A DNA stretch of 64,000 bases, taken from assembly GCA_950295325.1 (NCBI GenBank), contig OX485805.1:27143501-27207500 (forward strand). Direction: 5' to 3'. Both the position numbers and the translations under genes were made by a program. Below the pieces are notes generated by a model that was given only the letters and a program-made list of their open reading frames with translations, was not told the origin of the DNA and did not search any database. The stretch comes from Polytrichum commune (lineage: Eukaryota > Streptophyta > Polytrichopsida > Polytrichales > Polytrichaceae). Position 1 is the stretch's first letter. Each line of letters starts with the position of its first letter. Shown here piece after piece: positions 10,806 through 23,050 of the stretch.

Positions 10806-13800
10806 TCAATCGTAACTCGAGTTCAGAAACTTCAGTAGCTCCATGCGGTTTGTTTCTGCCAGTTTGTCTTCCCTGGTTTTCTCCACCTTCATTTGAATCT
10901 GCCACACCCAAACACTTGACACCTAGCTGCTTCAAGAAATGTTACAATAAAGACTGCTTCCAGAACTGCTCTGACAACCAGTTGTCAACTACTTTTCAAA
11001 CTGATCACTTAGCAGTAAAAATTTGAAAACCTCTAGACAGAAAAACAAACAATTTAATTATAGATACTTAGGTTCACAACATCCTCTGTGGATTAACACA
11101 AGAGAAGTATGTCACACATGAGCTTTTAATGTAGCCCATTTAATGTCACACATGACATCATTTGGTGTCTAAACATAATTGATTTTAACATGAAAAGGTC
11201 AAGGAGTGGAGTCTTCAGAATACCTTTTTGCCAGAGACAACACTGCGTCTCACACCATCATCCTTATCCCGCCCAAGGAACTGTGATACAATAAGAATTA
11301 CATAGCGAAGACAATATCAGCACCACTTGCCTACATCCAATTCGAGTTTCACAAATTTGCAGGAGAACTGACAACCACTGACCTGACCATCAAACCAAAT
11401 GAAAGGACAATAGAACATGCAGCAGTACAATATTAAGTGGACAATATTAATTATATTGGAATGGTAAACACAATTGCAAAGCCACCAGACAATTTAACGT
11501 CAGACAATAAAGACAGGTCAAGGCTGCACAGTTACAGGAAACGACTGAAGGAAGGTGAGGATACCTTGGAAAGTTGGACAGGCCCAGAACCATCTTTGCC
11601 AGATTTCTGTACAGAGCTCAAAGGAGGCCAGAACATCACACCACATCAACCGAAAGCAGCACACAACAGCCAGCCAGTAAAGGTAGCAGGTTGACATAAG
11701 GGGAATAAGCAGGTCGCAAACCGCAGCTCCAGTTTCGGAAGGGCCCAATTCCACAAGCAGGCAGCAAAGACATGTCAGTACTATCACTGGAAAAGTCACT
11801 CTAAGCACTTGAAGAACCACTCATTCACCTGAAACTCAAGAGTTCCTGATTACTATGAGAAAGACAACTCAGAAACTGCTTGAATGTGCCATTTTGGCTT
11901 CCACTGGACATATCTGCCAGTGGCAACATTCCTGGACTCTTTGTTGCAAGTTCACAAATATAGTGAGCAGAGTCTGGCAACAAAGATGCTTACCTCTTTT
12001 CGCCTGTGCTTTTTCTCCTTGTGTTTGGACCTATCCTTTCGCTTATCCTTGACCTGGTAAAAACACTCTTTTATGAGTACTCTCGTCATAGACCCTGAAA
12101 ATTGCAAAGCTTACTTGCCAAAAAAATTTAAAAATACACCACATTAAGCATTGCAACAGTATCCACCAAATGCACCCCCATACAAACACAATTTGCAGAG
12201 ATACTTCAACACTTCCATTTCCAAACTTTCTAGAACGAAGTGGGCTTGATAGCTCTTGCCTTCTTTTTTCAGATCTCACTTCCTCTTTTTTAATTAGTAT
12301 TGTACTTAGAGTTCAACTATTTCTTTGTCCTGGAAGGTACAAGGATCTGCACCTTTTTAGATGTCTCTTTCTTCCTGTGTTTCCTGGATCGTTCCAAGCC
12401 ATCAGAGTCACTATCACTGGAGCTTTCCTCTCTGCATGAGGATCAAACAAGTCATTGTAAGCATACTCCCCATAAGCCGAGAGGTACATAACTATTTTAG
12501 AGCGCATCCTGTTCATCACTATGTACCTAAATCCTAGAACTCCTATTGAGGAATTGCATCTTCATAATCTCTGGAAACAAATGTGATAGAACTCATAGAA
12601 GAAAAAGGAACTTTTTGGACATAGCAGGAAAAAAATGGAAAAAAAAAATGCACAAAGAAAAATCCAACCATCATGTCGCAGCATTCAGATAATCTACTTT
12701 GTGCAGTGCGACTTAACACTGCATGCTTCTGTCATACCTCTGCGTCCCAGAAGACAGAACCTCAGGAACTAGAAACGCACAAAAAAGGTCAAGAGATGAT
12801 GCAAAAATACAGGACCCCTCTAATTCAACCTAACACTTCCTTGAGAACCACTCTAAAACAGAGAGCAAGTAGATGAAATCAAAGATGTTTCAGGGCTTCA
12901 CACAGAGAACACTCAAGGTTGTGATGATAAAATGACTATCACCATCCGCTCCACTCCACACACATAGTAGCCAAATGACCTAAAAAATGCTCGAGTGTGT
13001 CATGTTCACAAAAATCCGAATATTACCAGCACACGCTGATTAATGACCTTAACCTAGCATGAACCGTACTTTAAGCACAAGTTCCAGGAAAGCAAGTCTC
13101 GGTCTCGTCCACCACAGACCCACCTTGTTATAATGAAGAAATGATATAGTCACACACATGAGCAAATCCACTCCACTAAACCCTACCGTAGCCAGATGAC
13201 CTAGAAGACGCTTGGCTGTGTCGAGTTCACAGAAACACTGATTATTAACAGCACACACTAATGGAGGTGTTTTAATCTAGCATAAGACATACTTTCTTGC
13301 AGAACTTCCAGAAAATAAAGCCGCCAAAAGCACAGCCTCGTCCGCAAGCCACAAAGGACAACCTAGACAAGCATGCAGACCTTAATCGCAAACTACGCCA
13401 CAGCTAAACCTTATTTAGTGATGAACAATTGACTATAACAACAGACACACGTAGATCCGCAAACTCTCGTAGCCAAATGACCTGGAAGACGCTTGAGTAT
13501 GTTGAGTTTGCAGTAGTCCCGGTTATTCCCCACACATACTAATTGAAGGTCTTAACCTAGCATAAGCTAAAACCTCCTGCACACCTTCAAAAACAGAGCC
13601 TCCACTAGCGTGGCCTCATCCGCAACCCAAAAAGGACAACCTAGACAAAAATGCCAACCTTAATCCCAAACTACGCCACATCTGCACCTTGTTTGTGATG
13701 AACAATTGCCTATGACCACAGACACACGTAGATCCACCACTCTCGTAGCCAAATGGCCTAGAAGACGCTTGAGTATGTCGAGGTCGCAAAAACCCTTGTA

Positions 13801-14382
13801 TTCCCCACACCGGTAGATCCGCACACTCTCGTAGCCAAATGACCTAGAAGACGCTTACGTGTGTCGAGGTCACAGAAATCCTTGCTGTTACCAGCAGACA
13901 CTAATTAAAGATCTTAACCTAGCATAAGCCATACTTTCTGCACAACTTCCAGAAAACAGAGGCTTGGCCTCGTCCGCAAGCCACAAAGGACAACTTAGAC
14001 AAGCATGCCGACCTTAATAGCAAACTACGCCACAGCTGGTGACCAGCAAGGGGTAGCGAGTGCAAGGAGAGAAAGTGAGAGAGAGAGAGAGAGAAAGGGA
14101 AGGCAAAAAAGTTGAGAGGCACCTGCTGTGCTTCCGCTTGGTGGAGCGGCGACGGCGTCGCTGGTCGTCACTACTGGAGCTGCTGCTATCGACGTCGCTG
14201 CTGCTGCTACTGCCGCTATTGCGATCGGCTTGCGAGGAAGAGGAGGAGGTGTCGGAGCTGGAGGAAGGCGCAGGAGCAACGTGCTGGTGCTTCTTGGAGT
14301 CATGCTTGCGGTGCCTGGAGCGCTTGGAGGCGCGGTGGCCCCGGGAGGGCGCCAGCGCCGTGGGCGACGAGGAGGGCGCCAT
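10806..14382 (-). CDS. Ser/Lys/Arg-rich basic protein, probably nuclear (182 aa, 5 exons)
   Basis: Minus-strand exons are 14382-14123, 12431-12353, 12053-11994, 11280-11224 and 10898-10806. All junctions are GT-AG and the phases agree (2,0,0,0), giving 182 residues. ATG at 14382 is the first codon of the basic protein. Residues 10-40 are rich in Arg, Lys and His; about 40-72 is almost all Ser and Asp (SSSSDTSSSSS, SSSSSSDD); about 73-135 is Lys/Arg-rich with further SDSD blocks. After a DKDDGVRRSVVSGKK exon the protein ends in IQMKVEKTREDKLAETNR then MELLKFLNSSYD. The tail has none of the low complexity of the rest, so it is the likely functional part. The composition resembles splicing-associated RS/KE-rich proteins, but there is no RRM or other named domain, so the function is unknown. 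The 1.7-kb first intron holds tandem repeats. The exon order is well supported; the nuclear role is inference. Confidence 0.75.
13040..14040. repeat. Degenerate tandem repeats in intron 1
   Basis: Blocks beginning (C)TTAACCTAGCATAAG, followed by an ACTTTC-GCA-AACTTCCAG stretch, GCCTCGTCCGCAAGCC, ACAAAGGACAAC and CTCGTAGCCAAATGACC with AGAAGACGCTT, recur about four times (starting near 13050, 13270, 13550 and 13913). Spacing is uneven (about 220-360 bp) because parts of units are lost or repeated. No protein frame is shared between copies. Confidence 0.75.
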
Positions 14383-14512
14383 CGCCAGCACAATAAAATG
14401 CAACAACAACAACGTAACGCAACGCAAGGGCAACAACACACAGGGGAACACCAGGGGATTCAGCAGCATTGCAAAGCAAGGCAATGGATGAATGAAAGCA
14501 CCTAGAGTCTTC

Positions 14513-14520
14513 CTATATAG
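14513..14520 (-). promoter_or_regulatory. Probable TATA box of the Ser/Lys/Arg-rich gene
   Basis: The palindromic word CTATATAG lies about 130 bp upstream of the ATG. A start about 30 bases further would give a leader of roughly 100 nt rich in GTTGTTGTTG-type sequence. Placement is by consensus only. Confidence 0.45.
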
Positions 14521-14529
14521 ATGGATGCA

Positions 14530-16145
14530 ATATGGATGCTTGCATTCGTCCATCCATCCAGGAGCGTAACACCAACTATAGCACGATATAAATATGAACG
14601 GATGAATAAAGTTATTTCAATCACATCCATCCACCCCAATGGATGTACACGGTTCTGTACGTCGGTGCCCGATATAGGTGTCGCTACCGGTTATAAACCC
14701 GGGTATCATATTCTTATGGACTACCGGTATAGGTGTCCAGTGTCCACTTGTCTCATAGAATTGAAATACCTATTACGATCATTATCGATATCCATCAGAT
14801 AGAAAGTTTTGGAGAATATATATATGTATTGTTATCGGTAACTTCTTAGTTCTGGACTCGATGCAAAAGTCTATAATAGATATCTCTTATATCAAGAGTC
14901 AAAAATAGTGTGCAAATATTATGGCATCATCACTTACATTCTATGAAGATATCGTTTTAGAAGCACAAACTTCTTATTTAATAGAAGTCTTGCAATTGGC
15001 TGTAACAACAAAAGAAAATACTACTTTTGGATTGATAACCAAAATGCACAGCCGTTGACTATCGGTCTCATATAAAATTCATACCTTTGGGTGTGAAATA
15101 AATGTTATTTTACCCATAATTAATCAATTCTCTTGAATTTTTATATTTTGTAAACGTGATTATTATATAAACTTGGTATTTGACCAACGTTGGTTTGGAT
15201 TCATGTTGTGTTCGCACAAAGCACCATGCATATGGATTATAAATTGGTAAAATTTGGAGGCAGTAGGTGCAAATTGGTTTTTTGGGGGGGGGCAACAAGT
15301 AACACGTGTCAAGATTTGATTGGTTGGAAGCTTTGTTATTAAACCATATTTCCTAAAGCTTGTTTTATTACCATTTATTACCATTTATTATATTTTATAA
15401 AATATAAAGATTAAAACATTAATAAATCCACTCAAGCAACATTCACGATGGATAGTGGGATGATGTCACGTTTGAACCTATGTGTTTAACAACAAGGCAG
15501 ATCTATCCTCTCATATCATCACTAGCAATAATGGGTGTAATGAACACCAAACAAGGGAATATGTCGTGGTTTATGAGCCCACCAGCCATAACATATGAAG
15601 CAAGGCTGACTAATTTCGACTACTAGGCCTAACAATATTGCATGGTGGGCCTGCAAATTTGTGGTCTAGAGAGTTGGGTCATGTTTTTTGTCATGGGCTT
15701 CACCCTTTCCCAAGCTCTTTCGAGCTTTTTTATGCCATGCCTACACGTAGCCATACAAGATTGTTAACGGGGTTTCTTTTTCCAACAACGTTTATTTTTT
15801 CATCGCCCTACAACTTGGATTAAGCAAGTGCATCATCCGAAGCTATGGGTCAACTAGTATCCTACCAACCAACAATGATAGATACTTCAAATTTTTATAA
15901 CCCAAGTTGGGTTGAATTAGTTTATGGGCCATATTCGAATCCGAAATTGAATACTTTGGTATACAACATTTAGTTTACGATTCAAAGGTTGTTGATCTAG
16001 CCTACCCATGGCCACCCTATGTTTAGAACTTATCAAAATGGAAGAAACTATAAAAAGAAAAAGAAAAATCCCTAGAACTCAAGACATTTTAAGCTCATAT
16101 TTCAGTGCATGTTGTACAACAAAGTTTTAGGATATAGTCAAAGTA
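14530..16145. other. Intergenic, no gene seen
   Basis: AT-rich with short chance frames. It has a G9 run (15284-15292) and an ATCCATCC-rich patch at 14545-14645 but no element with recognisable ends. Confidence 0.5.
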
Positions 16146-16151
16146 AGAATT

Positions 16152-16207
16152 ATGTGTGTGTGTGTGTGTGTGTGTGTGATGATGATGATGATGATAATGA
16201 TGATGAT
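16152..16207. repeat. Compound (GT)n-(GAT)n microsatellite
   Basis: About 13 GT units run directly into a GAT trinucleotide run with one interruption. Confidence 0.95.
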
Positions 16208-16879
16208 TCATGAATAAGATAAATTCATGAGAAGAAGATAAAAGGAAATCAAATATTAATTAATTTTTTAGCAATGCAATTTGGTTTATGATTGATGATA
16301 TTAAATGATCATTCTAATTAAGGAAGGAATTGCTAACATCGATAAGATGACACTTCATTGGAAGACTATGGCCACACCTGACAAAGACTATTGCCCATGT
16401 TAAAAGAGCTTTGCACGACTAACGTAGAGGCATGTCATTGAGTTTTGGGAGTTGTTATGTAAGACAAACCCACACACAATTGAAAGATACATGAATGAAC
16501 CTTAAGAGGGACCACAATGAATCTTATAAAATAGGAATTTGGTGGATATAACCTTAGATTGTATTATAATTCCTGGAACCAATTTGACGTGAATCCTTAT
16601 AGACACTAAGCAAATCTTCATCGAGATTATTACCATGGGTTGTTTGTTTGTAAAAACCTAAACTATATGTATGCATGTGTTAACACTCGTTCATTCAAAA
16701 TGTGCCTTAAATCACGTTTAAGGATACCCAAACACTTCAACATGAGTTTGGTTTCTATTTTTCATAGTTTGGTGTGTGCTACATAGTTTAAGTATTTTAG
16801 TTTTTTATTTATTTTTATACTCCACTCTTTGCACGATGTCCCAATAATGGAGGCAATACAATGAGACCATACATGATCG

Positions 16880-17560
16880 TTTAAACAAAGATGATGAGGA
16901 AGAATACATGATGCAACAAATTACCTTTCAACAAAAGATAGAGTGATCAGATGATGAGCTTGTGCAAAGGGGTAGTAGTAGGCCAAGGAGAAAATATAAT
17001 GTATTTAGGAAAGCCCCTCTTCACATGCAACAATTGTTTGATGAGTACTTCTCAAATACACCTTTGTTTTACGATATGTGCTTCCGGTGCATGTATTGCA
17101 CAAATAAACAATTTTTCTTGCGTTTATTGAATGCAATATGTCAATTTGATGACTAATTCATTCAAAAGGGAAATTTATGTAATGACATCTTTTTCTCCTT
17201 TTCGAAAATTAAATTTTACAATGTGCATGCTATCATTGGGTATGCATGCAAAGGCCCGAGAAGAGTACTAACTTATAGATTGAAAGAGAGCCATGTGAGC
17301 TAAGCCATATTGCATTGGTGTCAAGGTGTGAGGGAATATTTTGAGGTTTGGTACTTAAGACAACCCACACAAACTAATATTGTCATACAAATGAAAATCG
17401 ATCAAAATTGTGGTTGGCATTGATGTTTGGATCCCTAGGTTGTTTGCACTAGAAGTAAAAGTTGTGCCCAATATTTGTGCATGGTGGCCCAAGCATTCAC
17501 ATGGATAGCATGTTCCTTAACTTTGCATGATCTTGCTTTGTTTATTTGGCATGTGTCATG
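16880..17560 (+). pseudogene. Decayed PIF/Harbinger transposase fragment
   Basis: Conceptual translation in shifting frames resembles plant harbinger-type transposase/nuclease proteins. An acidic stretch DDEEEYMMQQ is followed by LFDEYFSNTPLF, FRCMYCTNKQFFLRLLNAI (compare the family's FRRRFRM-LFLRIV region) and, after a stop, FIQKGN. A second frame gives HWCQGVREYFEVWYLRQPT, like the family's EYLR-P segment, then GWH-CLDP (family GFPGMLGSID region) and LHDLALFIWH (family SQDLWIWHAF). At least five stop codons or frame changes interrupt it, so no product can be made. Known families act by cut-and-paste with TWA duplications, which fits the MITEs here. Identification is by remembered family pattern only. 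Confidence 0.6.
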
Positions 17561-18815
17561 AGGAAGGACTGTGCGTGTGAGGATGTGGATTGGAAAAAAA
17601 CTCCATCATGCCGATCTATAGGCAAAGGGGGCAGGAACCCATTGGAGGCACGTCCAAATCCCGACCTCTATCCCATGGGGTTTAAAATCACATAAAACCC
17701 ATGATATATGTGTGAAGGACAACCCCACAATCTTTGAATACAAAACACTTGCCTAGCTGCTACTTGTACAAGTCCAATGTATTGACGAGGATGTCAACCT
17801 CAATCTTTGCCACAACCCCCTTCATATCTACTAACTTTGTTTCTAGAGATGTTGTTGACCGTTCGACACCCTCCATCCAGTTTGTGTTGAGTATAATGTT
17901 GTGCAATGTTTGTCCAAAATGCATTTTTCTTTTTGCCATATCCCCCCTTCTAGAGCATGTGGACATGTGCATGAATGAGATTCTACAACATTGCCCCTCC
18001 TCCTCTGGGCATAAGCTCTCGTCCTTCCATGTCCTTCCACCCACAATGATGTTCGAACCTACTTAAAATGATATTTCCAAAGAAATTGCAAATGAATATT
18101 TGCATTGGCACTGCGTGTGCGAGTGCGCGGGGAGGGGGGGGGGGTGCACGACACTTGATGCAAAATTGGTGGATTTTCTTTCTCCATTTTGCTTGGGCCG
18201 GTGACTTATAGTGTTGGCGGTGTCTTCTGGGGCCATACTTATGCCATTCCCGCCTCCAATATTGGCACTTTACTATTGCCAAGTTGTATGCCCACACCGT
18301 TGGGCATGCTCTTACATTTTGACCCCCCCCCCCCCTACACCACGTGGAAGTACTCAAACAACAAAACAATAAGAGATCTTGCCTAGTCCCTTGCCAACAC
18401 AGAAATGTCCAATTTTCATTGTCATAATGATCAACAAGTGGAAGTTTGCCCCAATATGATGTGTAGTCATTGTAGAAAGAGATCATTCACTTTGACCTCT
18501 TGTAATACTTGCACATTGTCAACTTTGATTTTGAAACTTAAAATGACAAAACGTGTGATTCACAATTGCTTACATAATGAGATCATAATTCCCAAAGGCC
18601 AAAATTGTCTACAAAGTTGGAACAGGTTGAGAGAGGGCCACATATCACAATGTGTTTTAATATTGCCAATTGCACGTGAGGTCCAGTATGATATAAGATC
18701 CCAACTGGGAAAGGGGAGAGGTGAAAATGAGGTCCCAATTTGGGGAAGTGGGTGGCCGAGATTTTGGGGCATCGAGCCCTCCAAAATGTTGGTGGACATC
18801 CCTCATTCAATTACT
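17561..18815. other. Intergenic, no intact gene
   Basis: Overlapping frames of 94-167 codons occur on both strands (17734-18899), but none has a recognisable domain and they overlap each other in opposite directions. It contains G11 at 18134-18144 and C13 at 18323-18335. Confidence 0.45.
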
Positions 18816-18819
18816 TTTC

Positions 18820-19190
18820 TTGTTGGGGCACACCTACATTTGAGTGGTATATGGTTTAGTGCAAGTCCAAGAGTGAATACCATAATGACATGTGCTTGAA
18901 GAACTTGATTGGAATGTGGGTTCATAATATGATAATCATTATACTAGAGTCAATAGTCAACATAACTTGGGGGGGGGGGGACTTATGTGACCATTTGATG
19001 AGCATAGTAATGTTCACTCAAACAACATTGAATAAGATGTTCATATGAACTTCAAAATGTGGCTAAGGCCATGGTTTATATTTCCTAACTATCTGGTACA
19101 AATCACATGCTTCAAATCCCTTAAGAATTGGGCTTTGTGGTTGGAAAAAATAACCATTTTTGACTTACCTACCTTGATGTAACATGTATT
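18820..19190 (+). repeat. Family R repeat with G12 run
   Basis: Near-full copy: CACACCTACATTTGAGTGGTAT, AATACCATAATGACATGTG, ATATGATAATCAT, then CATAACTTG and G12 (18969-18980), TGACCATTTGATGAGCAT, AATAAGATGTTCATA and ACTTACCTACCTT. The order is the same as in the copy at 27785-28151. Confidence 0.65.
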
Positions 19191-20620
19191 GAGAGACCTT
19201 TGGTAGGGTTGGCCTAATGTAGGAGCCTTGTGGTGGTAAGGTTAGATACCCACCTCTTTGAGCTAGGCCTCCACCACTATTACTGAGGTGAACTCGAGAG
19301 TCTACACTAAATATTGTATTTAGTGTCACTTACGGTCTCCATGTGTTTTTTGAAGCTAAGATGACTTAAGATGAATGACGTTCATTGCTAAAATGCCTTT
19401 CACACAAATAAAAATTCTTACACAACACATAAAATGTACATGCATAATGTTCAAATCTACTTTTATCTTCTTGATTTGACAATAATCCATGTATAATACT
19501 TTGGTTGTAAATATTACTAAACCATTTGTTTAAAGGGTCAATATCTTAAGAGGAGTGCTTATATACATACCATTTGTGTGCATACCACTTGTCTGTACCT
19601 ATCGTGGTCAATAATGTGGGCATGTATAGTGTGACTTACCCTTCGCATTCCTATAGTTTGGCCCATAGTGTACACCATCGCACATGAAAATAACGTGCAC
19701 TGATAGTTACACTTGAATCATCAACCACTCATTGTGTTTTCATCTTTCACTTGGATTTCACTTCTAGTTGTAAGTAAGGTATCAATTGAAAGTGATTGAG
19801 ATTGCGCATTGAACAAGCGTAAACTCACTTCCCAAGTCCAAGAACTAAGGAATAAAAAATAAAAAAATTCCATGCACGTGTTTCTTAAAGGTATATGTAG
19901 TGGATATTTAAATGGTCATTGTGGCCAAATGGCTAAGAGTTTAGGAGGCGATCTTGGTGTTTAGAAATAGCACAAGAAACTCCAAGATATATTGTTCGTT
20001 TGTGGAGAAAGCGAGATATGAAAGAGATATTGTCATTGGTTTCTTGGACCTCCAATGGTATACAATGTGGGTTGGTAACCAATGTGTACACACAATATTA
20101 TCTCCCCATGTTTTTAAAGTGAATTCCTTGCGTTTAGTGTGGCCTACAATATTTACCATAATAAGTATACCTTCAAAAGAGTGAGCACATTATCCTTAAG
20201 GTAGGAGCGCCCAATTCCTCAAGTGACCCCATTTCCCAACACTTGTATTTTGTCTCAAAGTCAATCTACGTATGTCAACATGAGTACTAGTTGTATTCTT
20301 TATAAGAAAAAATAAGTGCAACTCATTAGTTGGAAGAGACAAGATGCCATTGATCGACATTGTCCACTTTTGGGAGGCCTATGTAACCACTTTGGGCTAT
20401 AAAGGAAGCGTGGCTTTCATTTTTTGTAACTTAATCACACAATGTCAAAATTTAATGAGCCCAAGTGCATTAGCCACCTTATGGATTTGCCAATTTCTTA
20501 GAAATCATATGTGAGATTTTACACAAGTTAATGATCTCAAGTGCTCAAAGTGTTTGTCATAGGCATTTCTAACTTATTCTACATGACCCAAGGTAGAAAA
20601 CCCTTATTCGGTCATTTTTC
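19191..20620. other. Intergenic, no gene seen
   Basis: Unassigned AT-rich sequence. A TATTTAGTGTCACTTA word at about 19315-19330 matches MITE ends elsewhere in the window, but no partner end was found. Confidence 0.45.
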
Positions 20621-20624
20621 TTAT

Positions 20625-21225
20625 TAGGACACCTATACATGAGTGGTATGTGATTAGGTGTGCTTCCAAAGAAGAGAGATTCAATCATGTGCTCAGATTA
20701 TTATAATCATTAGATTCAATTGTGAACATAATTAATTTTTGGGGATGAGCCTATATGACAATTTATCGAGCACAAGAATCTTCATTGTGATATAAATAAT
20801 AAGATATCCTTACGAACTCCATAAATTATAAGGAATATTATGGCTACGACCTTGATTTGGATTCAGTAACCATCTTGTACTAATTGTGTGTATCATATCT
20901 TAGGAGAAGTGGGTTAGTGTAGATGGTTAGCAAATCCAAATCAAGGTTGTAGACACTTTCCTTGTATTTTTTGGAGTTTGCAAGACATCTTATTCATTAT
21001 CAAAGTGAAGACTTCCGTGCTCATTAAGTTGTCATATAGTCCCCCCCCCCCCAATTATGTTGCCTATAAAACCTAACATGATTATCATATTTTGAACACA
21101 TATTCCACTCTATATTAAACATGTGAGATTTTGGCATCCATTCCTTTAGCCACAAATAACCACATACCACTCAAACATAGGTGTCCGATTCAAGTTCCTA
21201 ATTGAATTAGGGTTGTCTACCTTAA
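20625..21225. repeat. Head-to-head pair of family R repeats forming a palindrome
   Basis: A plus-oriented copy (about 20625-20930) meets a minus-oriented copy (about 20930-21225). The junction has GGTTAGCAAATCCAAATC pairing with GATTTGGATTCAGTAACC to its left. The minus copy carries the C12 run (21041-21052), the complement of the G run seen in plus copies, and ends CATACCACTCAAACATAGGTGTCC. The transcript would fold into a long hairpin. Confidence 0.6.
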
Positions 21226-21659
21226 TATGTGTGTTTCGTGTCCTACGAGAAGTGGGCTAGCAGGGAAAAATCAATAAGTTAAGACCCATCTACCTTACTA
21301 GAGTTATCCTTTAACTCGATTGAAGTTTTGGTTGTGAGTTGGTCATGTACTTGCATACAATTTTTGATGCATGCTTGCAGTTGGTGTGGAGGTTTGAACA
21401 AGGCACTTTCTATATTGGTTCATTGAATGTCAAACTCATTTTGGCATGTTGAGAGGTCCTAAAATGAGTTTGGCCCCCCAATGAAGAGATTTGGATTTTT
21501 TAATTTATTAAACCTTCACACTGACTCCAAGCATGCACCAAAAATCTACCGAGCATGGAAAGTTTTGTATGCAAAACAACCAACTCCCAACAAAAACTCT
21601 GGTTGAGTTAAAAGGATAACTCCATTGTGATAGACGTGACTAATCCAGTGATTAATCTT

Positions 21660-21902
21660 AATTAATCAAACACCTATTTTTGAGTGTTATATGGTAACTA
21701 ATTAGGTGTAGCTTGAAGCATAAATACCATAAAGACATGTGTTTAAAAGAGATTGGACCACTCACTCAAAATATGATAACCAATCGATAATCTACATAAT
21801 TGGGGGTATGATCATTTCATGAGCACGAGAATCTTCACATTGACAATGAATAAGATATCCATACGAGCTCCAAAAACTATGAGGAAAGTTGCTACGCCCT
21901 GA
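21660..21902 (+). repeat. Family R copy interrupted by a MITE
   Basis: It shows AAACACCTATTTTTGAG, AAGACATGTGTTTAAAAGAG, ATAATTGGGGGTATGATCA, TTCATGAGCACGAGAATCTTCA and GAGGAAAGTTGCTACG, then stops where the MITE at 21903 begins. The G run here is only five bases long. Confidence 0.55.
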
Positions 21903-22366
21903 GGGCTGGTTTACACTATGGATCAAGAAGTCGGACCAGAGCGGTGTAAGAGCGTTGATTGGTTCCTAAACTTGTCCCGGGACCATTTTGGTTTACACTA
22001 AGGAAAAAATGGCAAAGGGACCATGGAGGTCGAGGTCCCCAAACTACAATTTTCAAGGCCTAATTAATGCATTGACATGGTCCAATGGATTTTGCGGTGA
22101 GAGAGGCAAGAGAAGTGAAGACAAGAGAATGGTCAAACTTGTTTTTTTTCTTCAAAACTACCTTATTAGGGCATGTATTAAAACAAATCAACTCGTTCAC
22201 TTTTTGGTGCATGGTCATTCTTTTTGGTCCACATTCGGTTTACACTTAGTAAGGGGCCCAAGGCTATCAAAATTTTTTTTTAAAAGAAGTTGGACCACAA
22301 ACTCAAACCATCGAAACATGCCCTCTTCCATGGTCTGACTTTATGGTCCATGGTATAAATTGGCCC
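21903..22366. mobile_element. PIF/Harbinger-like MITE, diverged copy
   Basis: The left end begins GGGCTGGTTTACACTATGG. The right end in reverse begins GGGCCAATTTATACCATGG and the pairing continues for about 35 bp. The flanks are TGA and TAT, so an exact target duplication is no longer visible. It contains a 116-codon frame without known domains. A reversed partial copy of its left half lies at 22800-23050. Confidence 0.65.
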
Positions 22367-22799
22367 TATTTAGTGTAGGAGAAAACTATGTGAAAAAAGA
22401 ACCGCAATTGTTTTCCCATTGTGGTTCTTTTGACCACCCTGATCTACAGTCGTTAAATGACTACAAATTTTTCCTTTTTGTTTATCAACTGCAATTTTTA
22501 AGATTTTTAGGGCGTATAACATACCGTTGAAAGGGTATTTGCAATACCTTTCCAATGGTATATTACAAGCCCCCAAGTTCCAAACATTTCAGTTGGTAGA
22601 CCAAAAAAAATCTTCACTCGAATTCTTGAGTTGTAGGTGTCCCACGTAGTTTGGTGAAACATGTGGGAGTAGGTTTAAGGGGTAGGCAAAGGTAGAAATA
22701 GTATGTCTCATGGGCTTTGATATGATCATGGCACATAGTGGGAAGAGTTGTGTATTAAGCCCCCAAAAAAGTTCATTAAGAATTTATTATAAGAGCATT
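22367..22799. other. Intergenic, no gene seen
   Basis: It contains a short inverted repeat near 22518-22560 (ACCGTTGAAAGGGTATT pairing with AATACCTTTCCAATGGT) and no coding signature. Confidence 0.45.
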
Positions 22800-23050
22800 T
22801 CTTTGCCATGGGCCCTTGCCTTTTCCTACCAGACCACCTCTCTTGCCTTTCTCACCACAAAACCCGTTGGACCATGTCAATGTATTTATTATGCCTTGAA
22901 ATATGTATTTTGGGGACCTCGACATCCATGGTCACTTTGTCATTTTTTCCTTGGTGTAAACCGAAGTGGTCTTAGGACGAGTTCAACAACCAATTAGCAC
23001 TCTTACAACACCCTAGGACGACTTCTTGGTTCATAGTGTAAACCGACCCT
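22800..23050 (-). mobile_element. Partial reversed MITE related to 21903-22366
   Basis: The right edge ends TTCATAGTGTAAACCGACCC. Inside, GGGGACCTCGACATCCATGG and TTTTTTCCTTGGTGTAAACC are the reverse complement of the left half of the element at 21903. The other half has no partner end, so it is truncated. Confidence 0.55.

Noticed and set aside
14025-14505. Several 94-143-codon frames on both strands around 14.0-14.5 kb
   Set aside because: They are shadows of the Ser-codon-rich exon 1 of the SR-like gene and of AGAGAG sequence in its intron.
17734-18899. Overlapping frames of 94-167 codons on both strands
   Set aside because: They contradict each other, run through G11 and C13 homopolymers and show no domain.
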